DNA of 58,632 nucleotides from Patescibacteria group bacterium. Lineage in GTDB: Bacteria > Patescibacteriota > Minisyncoccia > Phycocordibacterales > SBAW01. The notes beneath the pieces are model-generated. The model was not told where the DNA came from and did no database searches. It saw nothing but the letters and a program-made list of their open reading frames with translations. The DNA is taken from contig JAIEMM010000005.1 in the NCBI GenBank assembly GCA_019752125.1, positions 1 through 58,632 on the forward strand, in the 5' to 3' direction. A program made the position numbers and the translations under genes. Shown here one piece after another: positions 45,055-54,204 of this stretch (positions are counted from its first letter, which is position 1; each line of letters opens with the position of its first letter).

Positions 45055-45540
45055 CTAAATCTCTCCCCCTTTGCGTGCCGCATCGATAGCAGCAACGTCG
45101 ATCTTTTTCATTGTCATCATTGCATCGAATGCGCGCTTTGCTTCTTCCCCACCCACGGCAAGCGCCTCTGTAAGGGTGCGCGGCGTGATCTGCCAAGAGA
45201 GTCCCCATTTATCCTTACACCAACCACACTCGCTCTCTTGCCCGCCATTTCCCACAATTGCGTTCCAATAACGATCTGTCTCTTCTTGATTGTCTGTTGC
45301 GATCTGGAAAGAAAATGCCTCGCTTTGTTTAAACACTGGGCCACCATTAAGACCCATACAAGGAATCCCGCAGACGGTGAATTCAACCGTCAGCACATCA
45401 CCTGCCTTGCCGCCTGGAAAATCACTCGGCGCCTTAAATACATTGGTTACTTTGCTGTCTGGGAAGGTTGCTGCGTAAAAATTTGCCGCTTCTTCTGCGC
45501 CCTTATCAAACCAAAGACAAATTGTGTTTTTAGATATCAT
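45055..45540 (-). CDS. PhnB-like VOC family protein
   Basis: MISKNTICLWFDKGAEEAANFYAATFPDSKVTNVFKAP...GGQESECGWCKDKWGLSWQITPRTL. Confidence 0.93.
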   Translation of the reverse strand: MISKNTICLWFDKGAEEAANFYAATFPDSKVTNVFKAPSDFPGGKAGDVLTVEFTVCGIPCMGLNGGPVFKQSEAFSFQIATDNQEETDRYWNAIVGNGGQESECGWCKDKWGLSWQITPRTLTEALAVGGEEAKRAFDAMMTMKKIDVAAIDAARKGGEI

Positions 45541-45601
45541 GGTTGTTATTTTATAGCGACTTGCGGCAATGTACAAAACGATCACTGGTATACTTTAAGA
45601 G

Positions 45602-46165
45602 ATGAAAGAAAGTTTCGCGATCGTAGCCGCTCTCCTCGCCATTGCGGGCAACCTTCCGTATCTCATCGATATTGTTCGAGGACGCGTCAAACCCCACCCC
45701 TACACATGGTTTGTATGGAGCATTGTCTCCTGCATTATCTTTTTTGGGCAAATTGCAAAAGGTGCAGGTATAGGAGCACTGCCAACGGGCGCGTCAGAGA
45801 TCTTTACCATTATTATCTTCCTCTTCTCACTCAAGTACGGGTTCAAAGGAATTACGCGAACGGACACAGTGTTTCTTATTGCTGCTCTCGCGGGGTTGAT
45901 ACCGTGGATAATTACAAAGGATCCGACGCTGTCGGTAGTGATCGCGGTTGGGATCGACCTTATAGCGTTTGCGCCAACACTCCGAAAAACTTGGAGGCGT
46001 CCTGACACAGAAACCCCCATTCTGTACGGCTCCAATGTCCTGAGACACGCACTAGCCCTCTTTTCACTTCAAACATATAACCTCGCAACCACACTCCATT
46101 CAATAGTCATGATAACGACCAATGCATGGATGACCGGTACTATTCTCTTGCGGAAAAAGAAGTAG
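45602..46165 (+). CDS. Multi-pass membrane protein, hypothetical
   Basis: 187 aa; LLAIAGNLPYLIDIVRGRVKPHPYTWFVWSIVSCIIFFGQ... Confidence 0.75.
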   Translation: MKESFAIVAALLAIAGNLPYLIDIVRGRVKPHPYTWFVWSIVSCIIFFGQIAKGAGIGALPTGASEIFTIIIFLFSLKYGFKGITRTDTVFLIAALAGLIPWIITKDPTLSVVIAVGIDLIAFAPTLRKTWRRPDTETPILYGSNVLRHALALFSLQTYNLATTLHSIVMITTNAWMTGTILLRKKK

Positions 46166-46183
46166 GAGTATACTTAAAGACAT

Positions 46184-46657
46184 ATGGATACTGATTTAGA
46201 TAACGCTCGAAAAGACGCCCTCGCATTTCTTACACGTAACAAAATCGGGGTGCTTGGAACAAGCTCATCCGAAGGCAACGTTCATGCAAGTATGGTGTAT
46301 TACACCGCAGACGCTGATTTTAATATCTACATCATTACGCTTATGAATAGCCGCAAGTTCAAAGCGATACAAGAACATCCTCAAGTCGCGTTTACTGTAT
46401 CGGTACCCGATGTACCTCAAACATTACAAATCGAAGGTGTGGCGATGGACATATCGCTTGACGAAGGCGCTGCAAAAAAGAAAGACGAACTCTTTGCAGT
46501 TCTTGATTCAAATAACTGGTTTTACGCACCAATTACAAAACTCGATCCCACAGAGTCAGTGGTTGTCTGGATCAAACCTACATGGATACGTTGGGCAGAC
46601 TATGCTTTTGAAGAAAGTGGGAATAAGCATATCTTTAAAGAAATTCCTTTACCATAA
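46184..46657 (+). CDS. Pyridoxamine 5'-phosphate oxidase family protein
   Basis: 157 aa; LGTSSSEGNVHASMVYYTADADFNIYIITLMNSRKFKAIQEHPQVAFTV. Confidence 0.85.
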   Translation: MDTDLDNARKDALAFLTRNKIGVLGTSSSEGNVHASMVYYTADADFNIYIITLMNSRKFKAIQEHPQVAFTVSVPDVPQTLQIEGVAMDISLDEGAAKKKDELFAVLDSNNWFYAPITKLDPTESVVVWIKPTWIRWADYAFEESGNKHIFKEIPLP

Positions 46658-46664
46658 TAAAAAT

Positions 46665-47135
46665 ATGAGACGAACACTATCTCTTGTTGTGTCCCTGCTG
46701 TTAGCCTACAGTGCCGCATTTATTGGCTCGATCTTTACGGTAGGAACCATCACAACCTGGTACGCAACACTCGCAAGACCAACACTAAGCCCTCCTAACT
46801 GGTTGTTTGGGCCTGTATGGACAATTCTGTATGCACTTATGGCTATAGCTGCCTGGAGAATCTACGAGAAAAAGAAGGGTAATAAAAAGACAATGCGTCT
46901 TCTGTGGATATACGTCGCACACTTGGCAGTGAATGCCTTTTGGTCAATTTCATTCTTCGGTCTTCATAGCCCCGCACTTGCGCTTGCTATCATAGCTGTT
47001 CTCTGGCTCTTGATTGTGTATTTGATGGTGAGTTTTTACCGCGTGGACCGTACGGCCGGTCTTCTACTAGTGCCATATTTGGCATGGGTGTCCTTTGCTT
47101 CATACCTCAACCTTTCGATCGTCCTGCTAAATTAA
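46665..47135 (+). CDS. TspO/MBR family protein
   Basis: WYATLARPTLSPPNWLFGPVWTILYALMAIAAWRI...LAVNAFWSISFFGLHSPALALAII. Confidence 0.92.
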   Translation: MRRTLSLVVSLLLAYSAAFIGSIFTVGTITTWYATLARPTLSPPNWLFGPVWTILYALMAIAAWRIYEKKKGNKKTMRLLWIYVAHLAVNAFWSISFFGLHSPALALAIIAVLWLLIVYLMVSFYRVDRTAGLLLVPYLAWVSFASYLNLSIVLLN

Positions 47136-47171
47136 CCTAAAAGTCCTCCATTCCGTGCCATACTTAAAGGC

Positions 47172-47267
47172 ATGGAAAACAAACACAAGGCAGCTGGTAA
47201 AGAATCTATGGTGATTAGGGCTCAAAAGCAGAAAGCCGTAGATATAAAAAAGAAGAAAAACAAATAA
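47172..47267 (+). CDS. 31-aa Lys-rich peptide
   Basis: Manual translation MENKHKAAGKESMVIRAQKQKAVDIKKKKNK*; below ORF-track size cutoff. Confidence 0.4.
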   Translation: MENKHKAAGKESMVIRAQKQKAVDIKKKKNK

Positions 47268-47296
47268 AAAGGATCGGGTTATACTTAGTAGGTCTT

Positions 47297-47650
47297 ATGA
47301 ACGAGAAGCAGTTGTGGAGCTACTTTTTAGAGAGGCAAGTCTCTCTTTCTACCCCTCTTAACCGTAAACAGGTGTGGGTTAAACGTGAGGATTTTGAAGT
47401 AGTAAAAACCTACTTTATGAAAGATTTCAACATCCTCCATCCAAATCGTAGCTTCCGTTCTCACGGCTATTTTTTGCATATCCAGTGTGTTGACCAAGGC
47501 GAGTATGTCCTCGTCCACCGCGACATGGCCAACCATGCGCGCTTCTTCCCTCTCATTGTGCTTCACTTCTTTCTAGATGTTCTTCCGTACATGGTCCTCG
47601 CGTGGCGGAAGCGTGTTTCTTTTTATTCTATCTTCACAAAACCGCAGTAA
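47297..47650 (+). CDS. Hypothetical protein
   Basis: 117 aa ORF. Confidence 0.6.
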   Translation: MNEKQLWSYFLERQVSLSTPLNRKQVWVKREDFEVVKTYFMKDFNILHPNRSFRSHGYFLHIQCVDQGEYVLVHRDMANHARFFPLIVLHFFLDVLPYMVLAWRKRVSFYSIFTKPQ

Positions 47651-48418
47651 TTAGCGGACGTAGAAGCTTGCGCGAACAGTAACCATTATTTGTTTCTGGA
47701 TAGTTGAGGTGTCGTACTGACCGTAGTCTTCAACATTGGTTGAGTTAGGTGCAAGCACCTGCACTACACCAGATGACGCTGTTTTGAGTGGACCAACCTT
47801 TCCTCCGCCATTTTGTGCAATCTGCAGTGCACGAGCTTTTGCATCCTTCACAGCTGCACCAAGAAGGGAGATGCGCATGCTTGAAAGGTCGGAAACAAAA
47901 TATTGAGGTTGCGATGGAGACACTACCGTGCCAGACGAGACGGCTGCACTGAGCGCAGCTATGGAACGCGACATCGTGTCGATAGTGCGGACATCGCTTG
48001 AAGTTACCGTAACTGAGTCGTTGATTGCATACGTAAGAGGTGCGTTCTGGTCAGACGAATAGTTCTGATATACAGAAACTGCGGCAATCGTGACAGTCGA
48101 TGATGCAAGATTTTGTTTTCTGAAATACTCAGCTATGGCAGCGGCATCGTTTGAAACATGCGTGGAGTCCGCAGCAACGGAAGAACCGTAGGAGGTTCTT
48201 TGCAAATTTATAACCCACGTTGCCTCATCAGCGACCGCCTCCTGCGAGGCAGAACCTGTGGTTGTGATCATGTCATCCTGTCCGCGTGCGGAGATTCCCC
48301 AGCCGACAATCCAAAGTCCAATAATAAGTGCAGCGCCTCCGATAATGGTTGGTATAACGAGCGGACGATCAAAGAATTTCATACTCCTATTCAAACACAC
48401 GATACAGGGCAAGTTCAA
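47651..48418 (-). CDS. SIMPL (DUF541) domain protein, membrane anchored
   Basis: GSASQEAVADEATWVINLQRTSYG...AAVKDAKARALQIAQNGGGKVGPLKTASSGVVQV. Start probably internal MKFFDRPLV. Confidence 0.85.
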   Translation of the reverse strand: MNLPCIVCLNRSMKFFDRPLVIPTIIGGAALIIGLWIVGWGISARGQDDMITTTGSASQEAVADEATWVINLQRTSYGSSVAADSTHVSNDAAAIAEYFRKQNLASSTVTIAAVSVYQNYSSDQNAPLTYAINDSVTVTSSDVRTIDTMSRSIAALSAAVSSGTVVSPSQPQYFVSDLSSMRISLLGAAVKDAKARALQIAQNGGGKVGPLKTASSGVVQVLAPNSTNVEDYGQYDTSTIQKQIMVTVRASFYVR

Positions 48419-49439
48419 GCGGTATGGCAGGTATAGGCGCTCGGTTCATATCTAAAAGAGCTGTTATAAGCTCTGCGAGCAAGGCTGCATTGAGAGCAGC
48501 TCCCTTTGGGCCAGCGAATTCTGAGAGGGTTTGTATATCATCTTCACTAAACTGTTCGCTGAGTTCTTTTGTAAGATCAGGCGCAAAACGGATCAACAAT
48601 ACCGCACGGATTTTTGCGAGTGCAAGCAACGTAAACACTTTTGGCTCAGTGCCCCCTGCAATCGCCGCATGGAACACGGTGAGGGCCTTTGCCATATCCT
48701 TCACAGAGAGCGCTTCCAAAAATTCATTAACTGTTTTAGATGATGGCGCACCAACAACACGCGCAACTTCTTCTTCAGAAAGTTTCTTATCTTCTGAAAT
48801 AGTCAGTACCTTCTGCAAAATACCGAGCGTATCGCGGAAGGAACCATCTCCCATAAGCGCAACAAGCTCAGCTCCTGCAGGAGTGATTGAGCCGCCCTCT
48901 TTCTTTGCGACATCGAGCACAAGCTTTTTAAGTGTTTCGTGCGAAGGATTTTTAAACTGGAATACTTGGCAGCGCGAGCGGATAGTTTCTGGAACCTTAT
49001 CAAGCTCTGTTGTCGCTAATACAAACACGACATGTTCAGGCGGCTCCTCAAGAGTTTTAAGCAGTGCCCCCCACGCAGCACCTGTAAGCGCGTGCGCTTC
49101 GTCTATTATGTAGAACTTATACGTCGACTCAAACGGTAGCGTTGCAACGCCCTCGCGCAGTTCACGAATTTCATCGATGCCGCGATTGCTGGCCGCATCC
49201 ATTTCATAGATGTCATTGTCGCTTGTACCAACAGCATGTGCGAGCGCGCGCGCCATAGATGTTTTTCCTGTTCCTCTGCCGCCAGCAAACAAATAGGCGT
49301 GTGCAATTTTCTTCTGTCCAACAGCAGCGGTAAGGACCGCAACAATAGTGTCCTGGTCGCGGAATTCAGAAAACCCCGCAGGCCTGTACTTACGGTACAG
49401 AGCAAGCGGGGCTCGCTGTAATGTAGGTGGTTTGGCCAT
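48387..49439 (-). CDS. dnaX: DNA polymerase III subunit gamma/tau (short)
   Basis: 350 aa; LYRKYRPAGFSEFRDQDTIVAVL, LFAGGRGTGKTSMARALAHAV, FYIIDEAHALTGAAWGALLKTLEEPPEHVVFVLATTE. Confidence 0.93.
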   Translation of the reverse strand: MAKPPTLQRAPLALYRKYRPAGFSEFRDQDTIVAVLTAAVGQKKIAHAYLFAGGRGTGKTSMARALAHAVGTSDNDIYEMDAASNRGIDEIRELREGVATLPFESTYKFYIIDEAHALTGAAWGALLKTLEEPPEHVVFVLATTELDKVPETIRSRCQVFQFKNPSHETLKKLVLDVAKKEGGSITPAGAELVALMGDGSFRDTLGILQKVLTISEDKKLSEEEVARVVGAPSSKTVNEFLEALSVKDMAKALTVFHAAIAGGTEPKVFTLLALAKIRAVLLIRFAPDLTKELSEQFSEDDIQTLSEFAGPKGAALNAALLAELITALLDMNRAPIPAIPLELALYRVFE

Positions 49440-49454
49440 CTACACCAGTATATA

Positions 49455-49844
49455 TTATTTCTTCTTAGAAACCTTTTTTACTGCTTTTGTAACCGATTTC
49501 TTTGCTCCAGCATCAATGTGCGCCCAAGTACCCATAAGGTCTTTTTTCATGTGCGCCAGTTCACCCACAGTAGCTCCAGCTGTTTTAGAATAGCGAGCCA
49601 CTACTTGCTGAACGATGGCAATATATTTTTTCTTATCTATATCGCTTACCTTCTCGACGGCTTCCATAACTTCTGCACGTGCTTTAAGCATCCAGCTCTT
49701 TACCTGTTTGCGATGCTGCGATGCGTGGTCTGAACCATAAAACCAATAGGCCCCTGCCGCTGCAACTGCGGCCGCCGCTGCAACTCCGACACCAAGCGCC
49801 ACTCCTGAATTATTTTGTTTTTTAGCCATGGAGCAAGTATACAC
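49455..49844 (-). CDS. Hypothetical Ala/Lys-rich protein with N-terminal TM
   Basis: 129 aa; GVALGVGVAAAAAVAAAGAYWFYGSDHASQHRKQVKSWMLKARAEVMEAVEKVSDI. Confidence 0.7.
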   Translation of the reverse strand: MYTCSMAKKQNNSGVALGVGVAAAAAVAAAGAYWFYGSDHASQHRKQVKSWMLKARAEVMEAVEKVSDIDKKKYIAIVQQVVARYSKTAGATVGELAHMKKDLMGTWAHIDAGAKKSVTKAVKKVSKKK

Positions 49845-49861
49845 CCACGGATGATGAAATT

Positions 49862-50185
49862 TTACTGAACGTCTTCAATGTGCTCAGGTGGCGTAGCTGG
49901 TTTTGGTTTTCGAGTAGCGCGTTTCTGTACCCGTGAGAGGAAAAAACCGAGAGCGACATCGATAATACTACGCACCTTTACACCTTCGTTCTTAATTTCA
50001 TGGCGGAGATCCTGGAAATCACGCTCGAGATCATCACTTACATTATTTATTTTGCGAACGATATCGCTTATATCTCGCATTATGCGTGCAATATAGAAAA
50101 GGATAACTCCAACCAAGATAGCAATCAGAATGGTTGAGACTGAGGAAATAAAGAAGAAAATATTCGCGTGCAAAATATCGTTCAT
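49862..50185 (-). CDS. Single-TM coiled-coil protein, hypothetical
   Basis: 107 aa; ILIAILVGVILFYIARIMRDISDIVRKINNVSDDL. Confidence 0.65.
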   Translation of the reverse strand: MNDILHANIFFFISSVSTILIAILVGVILFYIARIMRDISDIVRKINNVSDDLERDFQDLRHEIKNEGVKVRSIIDVALGFFLSRVQKRATRKPKPATPPEHIEDVQ

Positions 50186-50189
50186 ACAC

Positions 50190-51155
50190 CTATTCTACTC
50201 TGTCTTCCAAAAAAGCTCCGATTATATTTTCGATCTCCTGTGCATTAGTCGTTTCCATAAGCTTCATTCTCAGTTCCTTCGCTCCAGTAAAGCCTTCAAC
50301 ATACGCTTTAAAGTGCTTCTTCATCAGTGCGAAGTTTTTTATGTCTCCAAGCATCTCTTCAAACATCTTTGAATGCTCTACCGCGACTCGGAGGCGAGTT
50401 CCTAGATCAGGTTTTACCTCAGAAAACAACCATGGGTTACCGAAGATGGCGCGGCCGAGCATTGCACCATCCGCGCCACTCTCTGCAACTTTCTGTTTTG
50501 CATCTTCTAAATCTTTCAAATCGCCATTTCCAAGAATAAGAGTTTTGCTTCCAAGTTCATTACGAATCTCAACTGCACATTTGACCCTCTCCCATCTGGC
50601 AGGCACAGCGGACATTTCTTTGCGTGTACGAGCGTGGATAGTAACCGCTGCTGGCTCTGCAGAGAGAATTTTTGGCAACCATTCTTCGAGAACATCTTTG
50701 TTATATCCCAGTCGCGTCTTCACTGACACAGGGAGGTTTGGAGCCCCTCGCTTTGCGGCTTCTATAATTTCCACAGCAAGTTCGGGTGTCGTGATAAGCT
50801 TCGCGCCCGCGCCCTGTTTTTCAATAGATTTGTCTGGGCAGCCCATGTTTATATCGATTCCGTCAAAACCCAACTCCTGCGCAAGCGCAGCCGCCTTCTC
50901 CATCATTTCTGGTTTTGAAGTAAAAAGCTGTGCAACAATTGGGCGTTCTGCTTCACTAAATTTCAAATCGCGAAGGAGTTTCTCTTTTCCTTCTGGGGTA
51001 GCCAGTATCAAACCATCTGCAGACACAAATTCAGTCCACAGCACGTCCGGTTTGCCGTACTTCGCTATAAGCGCGCGAAATGCCATGTCTGTGACATTCG
51101 CAAGCGGCGCAAGCACGAAAAATGGCTTTGGCAGGTCTTCCCAGAATCCTTTCAT
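50190..51155 (-). CDS. dus: tRNA-dihydrouridine synthase
   Basis: 321 aa; LAPLANVTDMAFRALIAKYGKPDVLWTEFVSADGL, GFDGIDINMGCPDKSIEKQGAGAKL, VSVKTRLGY, GADGAMLGRAIFGNPWLF. Confidence 0.95.
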   Translation of the reverse strand: MKGFWEDLPKPFFVLAPLANVTDMAFRALIAKYGKPDVLWTEFVSADGLILATPEGKEKLLRDLKFSEAERPIVAQLFTSKPEMMEKAAALAQELGFDGIDINMGCPDKSIEKQGAGAKLITTPELAVEIIEAAKRGAPNLPVSVKTRLGYNKDVLEEWLPKILSAEPAAVTIHARTRKEMSAVPARWERVKCAVEIRNELGSKTLILGNGDLKDLEDAKQKVAESGADGAMLGRAIFGNPWLFSEVKPDLGTRLRVAVEHSKMFEEMLGDIKNFALMKKHFKAYVEGFTGAKELRMKLMETTNAQEIENIIGAFLEDRVE

Positions 51156-51167
51156 AGAGACACCGTA

Positions 51168-51977
51168 CTAATTTTTGAGCTTGTAGTAAACCTTGTCACC
51201 AAAACGCAGGTCAATGTAGTCAAACTCAGAAAGTGCATGGGTTGTAAAGGGGGCGGCTGTCAGCGTTAGAGTAAAGCGCTGGAAAATATCTCCCCCACTC
51301 TCTCCGAGTGCGAATACTATTTCATACCCGCCAGAGCTACTGAGACGAACGTCATTATGCTCATCCACTGTAACTGTTGTGATGGTGGCCGGAGCAATTT
51401 TTTTTGCAAACGTTTCAACTAAGGCAGACAGTGAGTGAAATGTTGCAGGTGTGAGAAATTGTTTAGGTAATGGACCATCTGAAAGTGCGCCGAGGTATAC
51501 CCTGTACACATTGCCTGAATATTCTGGCGCATGTGCATACGCAAGTCCACTTTCATCAAGCAACACACACTGGGTTGAATCTGCAGAAGGACACCATAGC
51601 GCAGAGGGTGTGCGCTCAGCTACTGTGATAGCGACGGTATGGAAATCGAGCGCGCGCACATCAACACTCCCAAGCGTTGGGTACAGTCTGTGAAGATCCT
51701 CTTCTATATTCTTTTTAGGGTAGAGAAAAATGTTTGCTTTTGAAAATAGCCCGGCGTAGCTGCCAACGATATCATCACGAACAACTTCTTCTATTGAAGT
51801 TTGCGGAATCACATTTTCCCCCGACACAGACACGTGCGTAATGCGCAGCAGCGAAGTGTTCGCAACCCATAGGCACAGCAAAAACAAGAGCACGAGAATC
51901 GCAAAAATAATTCCTGCTACTATCAGCAGTCTCTTACGACGTTTCTGTTTAATACTTGAAGATGCAATACGAACCAC
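51168..51977 (-). CDS. FtsQ/DivIB-like POTRA membrane protein
   Basis: 269 aa; N-term TM then LRITHVSVSGENVIPQTSIEEVVRDDIVGSYAGLFSKANIFLYPKKNIEEDLHRLYPTLGSVDVR. Confidence 0.75.
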   Translation of the reverse strand: MVRIASSSIKQKRRKRLLIVAGIIFAILVLLFLLCLWVANTSLLRITHVSVSGENVIPQTSIEEVVRDDIVGSYAGLFSKANIFLYPKKNIEEDLHRLYPTLGSVDVRALDFHTVAITVAERTPSALWCPSADSTQCVLLDESGLAYAHAPEYSGNVYRVYLGALSDGPLPKQFLTPATFHSLSALVETFAKKIAPATITTVTVDEHNDVRLSSSGGYEIVFALGESGGDIFQRFTLTLTAAPFTTHALSEFDYIDLRFGDKVYYKLKN

Positions 51978-51991
51978 CTTCTGATTTTAAC

Positions 51992-53278
51992 CTATTTCTG
52001 AGGCTCTATTTTTTCGCGGCCGCCCATGTATGGACGAAGGACTTCTGGGATGGTGACCGTACCATCTTCGTGTTGATTGTTTTCAAGAATGGCAGCCAGT
52101 GGGCGCTGTGAGAAGGCAGTTGCGTCGTTCATGTGGACTGGCTCAAGCGTTCCGTCCGTACGGCGCACGCGTGTGTTCAAACGGCGCGCCTGGAACCCGC
52201 CAATATAGTCAGATGTGTTTGTTTCGCGGTATGTATCTTGGCCTGGCATCCAGGTTTCAATGTCTATTTGTCGCTGGTCTGGGAAACCCATGTCTCCTGT
52301 GCAGATTGAAACTACCTGGTACGGAAGTTTAAGCTGCTGCAACAAATATTCCTGGATTGCCACCATCAAATTCTGTTCCGCCAAGCCGTCTTCGGGCTTA
52401 GAGAACGTTTCCATCTCGAGTTTGTCGAATTGGTGCAAACGCAAAATACCGCGAGTGTCTTTTCCTGCAGCACCTGCTTCACGACGGAAGGCTGGAGTCA
52501 TAGCTGCGTATCGCAAAGGCAATTGTTCTTCCTTCAAGATTTCATCCATGTGTATAGGCCCAAGCGTATGTTCAGCGCTGCCCACGAACACCATGTCGTC
52601 TTTCTCAAAGTAGTAGCGTTCATCTATAGGGTCGAGACGTGCCATGCGGTTCATCACCTGCGAACGCATAAGGATTGGTGGAATCACTGGAGTGAATGGT
52701 TTGCTACTTACCGTAAGACCAGCTCCTTCAATAATTTTTTTAAGAGTTTCCTCTGAAATAAGAGTGTCAAACCCAAAACGCATCATCGCCATTTCAAGCA
52801 ACGCCATGTCGCCTTTCAAATATACAAAACGAGCACCGCTCACTTCTGCAGCTTTTTCGCCATCAATTATTCCTAAATTTTTTCCCAAATCCCAATGAGC
52901 TTTGGGGGCAAATGGGAACTGTGGTTTTTCTCCCCATTGGCGAATTACTACGTTGCCAGATTCATCGGGGCCGATTGGAGTATCGGCAGAAGGGATGTTT
53001 GGAATCTTTATTAAAAGAGATACAAGTTCTTTTTCTGTTGCCTGGTGTTTCTCTTCAGCGACCCTAAGCTCTTCTTTTAAGCGCTTTCCTGCTTCAAAGT
53101 CGCGAGCTTCCTGCGCCTGGTTGCGCTTCTGGTTGATATCGCCTATCTCGGTAGAGTTTTTCTTACGTTCTTCGGCAAGCACTAAAATGCGGTCGAGGTC
53201 TATACCCTCCCGGTTCTTGTTTTTGATTGCTGCGCGGACGATGTCCGGGTTTTCGCGAATGAAAGCGATGTCTAACAT
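51992..53278 (-). CDS. serS: Seryl-tRNA synthetase
   Basis: MLDIAFIRENPDIVRAAIKNKNREGIDLDRIL...TPAFRREAGAAGKDTRGILRLHQFDKLEM...NDATAFSQRPLAAILENNQHEDGTVTIPEVLRPYMGG. Confidence 0.97.
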   Translation of the reverse strand: MLDIAFIRENPDIVRAAIKNKNREGIDLDRILVLAEERKKNSTEIGDINQKRNQAQEARDFEAGKRLKEELRVAEEKHQATEKELVSLLIKIPNIPSADTPIGPDESGNVVIRQWGEKPQFPFAPKAHWDLGKNLGIIDGEKAAEVSGARFVYLKGDMALLEMAMMRFGFDTLISEETLKKIIEGAGLTVSSKPFTPVIPPILMRSQVMNRMARLDPIDERYYFEKDDMVFVGSAEHTLGPIHMDEILKEEQLPLRYAAMTPAFRREAGAAGKDTRGILRLHQFDKLEMETFSKPEDGLAEQNLMVAIQEYLLQQLKLPYQVVSICTGDMGFPDQRQIDIETWMPGQDTYRETNTSDYIGGFQARRLNTRVRRTDGTLEPVHMNDATAFSQRPLAAILENNQHEDGTVTIPEVLRPYMGGREKIEPQK

Positions 53279-53285
53279 ATAGGTG

Positions 53286-53307
53286 GCCTGCCTGCCGACA
53301 GGCAAGC
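53286..53307. repeat. Intergenic palindrome GCCTGCCTGCCGACAGGCAAGC
   Basis: Related to the apbE copy at 22072; lies between divergent serS and dprA starts. Confidence 0.7.
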
Positions 53308-53321
53308 TCTACAATACTATA

Positions 53322-54191
53322 ATGCGTTTCCCTATAGGACAACTAGAGTTTGAGGACTTCCCAGAGCGGCTTAGAGAAATACCGGACGCACCAGAAAGAC
53401 TCTTTATACGAGGGCGGATGCCGGAAAAAGAACGTGTGCTCCTGTGTGTCGTTGGCTCCCGAAGCGCAACATCGTATGGACGGCGAATCACACACAAACT
53501 TATTGCGGGTTTGGCTCAGTATCCTATTGCCATAGTTTCGGGCCTGGCGCACGGTATAGACACCGAAGCTCACAAAGCCGCACTCGACGTTGGCCTTCCA
53601 ACTATTGCCGTACTTCCCTCCTCACTCGACGAAGCATCTATCTATCCTGCGGGCAATAGTATTCTCGCTCAAAACATACTATTAAAAGGAGGGTGTTTGT
53701 TGAGCGAGAATGAAGCTCCATTTAAAGCCATGTTGCATTCGTTTGCAGAGCGCAACCGCGTAATGGCTGGGATGTCTAAAGCAACTCTTATTATAGAAGC
53801 GGGAGAACGGTCGGGAACGCTTATTACGGCAAAACTTGCCCTCTCATATAACAGCGAAGTACTCGCCATACCCCACGAGCTTGGGCGGCCAACAGGTGCA
53901 GGTGTAAACCGCCTTATCCACGAAGGCGCAACGCTAGTGCGCGACAGTATTGATATCGCCCAATCTCTTGGATTTAAAACAGACCCTTCGACAAGCTCAG
54001 GGCAAGCGACCTTGCCAACCGACCTCACAGACACAGAAGCTGCCGTGCTTGAAATTTTAATTGAGCCTCTTATGCACGATGAAATAATAGAGAGTTTGAG
54101 CGTAGCTACGAAGGATATTCATATAGCATTATCGTCGTTATTGCTTCGCGGTTTGATTATCGAGCGATTAGGAAAAATTGAACGTGTATGA
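53322..54191 (+). CDS. dprA: DNA processing protein DprA/Smf
   Basis: VVGSRSATSYGRRITHKLIAGLAQYPIAIVSGLAHGIDTEAHKAAL...EAGERSGTLITAKLALSYNSEVLAIPHELGRPTGAGVNRLIHEGA. Confidence 0.95.
   Translation: MRFPIGQLEFEDFPERLREIPDAPERLFIRGRMPEKERVLLCVVGSRSATSYGRRITHKLIAGLAQYPIAIVSGLAHGIDTEAHKAALDVGLPTIAVLPSSLDEASIYPAGNSILAQNILLKGGCLLSENEAPFKAMLHSFAERNRVMAGMSKATLIIEAGERSGTLITAKLALSYNSEVLAIPHELGRPTGAGVNRLIHEGATLVRDSIDIAQSLGFKTDPSTSSGQATLPTDLTDTEAAVLEILIEPLMHDEIIESLSVATKDIHIALSSLLLRGLIIERLGKIERV
53984..54002. repeat. Palindromic repeat CCCTTCGACAAGCTCAGGG in dprA
   Basis: Gives in-frame DPSTSSGQAT; sequence type recurrent in many environmental bacterial genomes (from memory). Confidence 0.75.
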
Positions 54192-54204
54192 TAGAAGATA
54201 CTGC

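Noticed and set aside
45238-46005. 255-aa plus ORF spanning the VOC gene and membrane gene
   Set aside because: Overlaps two convincing genes in other frames; composition typical of a non-coding frame.
50341-51171. 276-aa plus ORF
   Set aside because: Antisense to dus; Ser-rich shadow frame without motifs.
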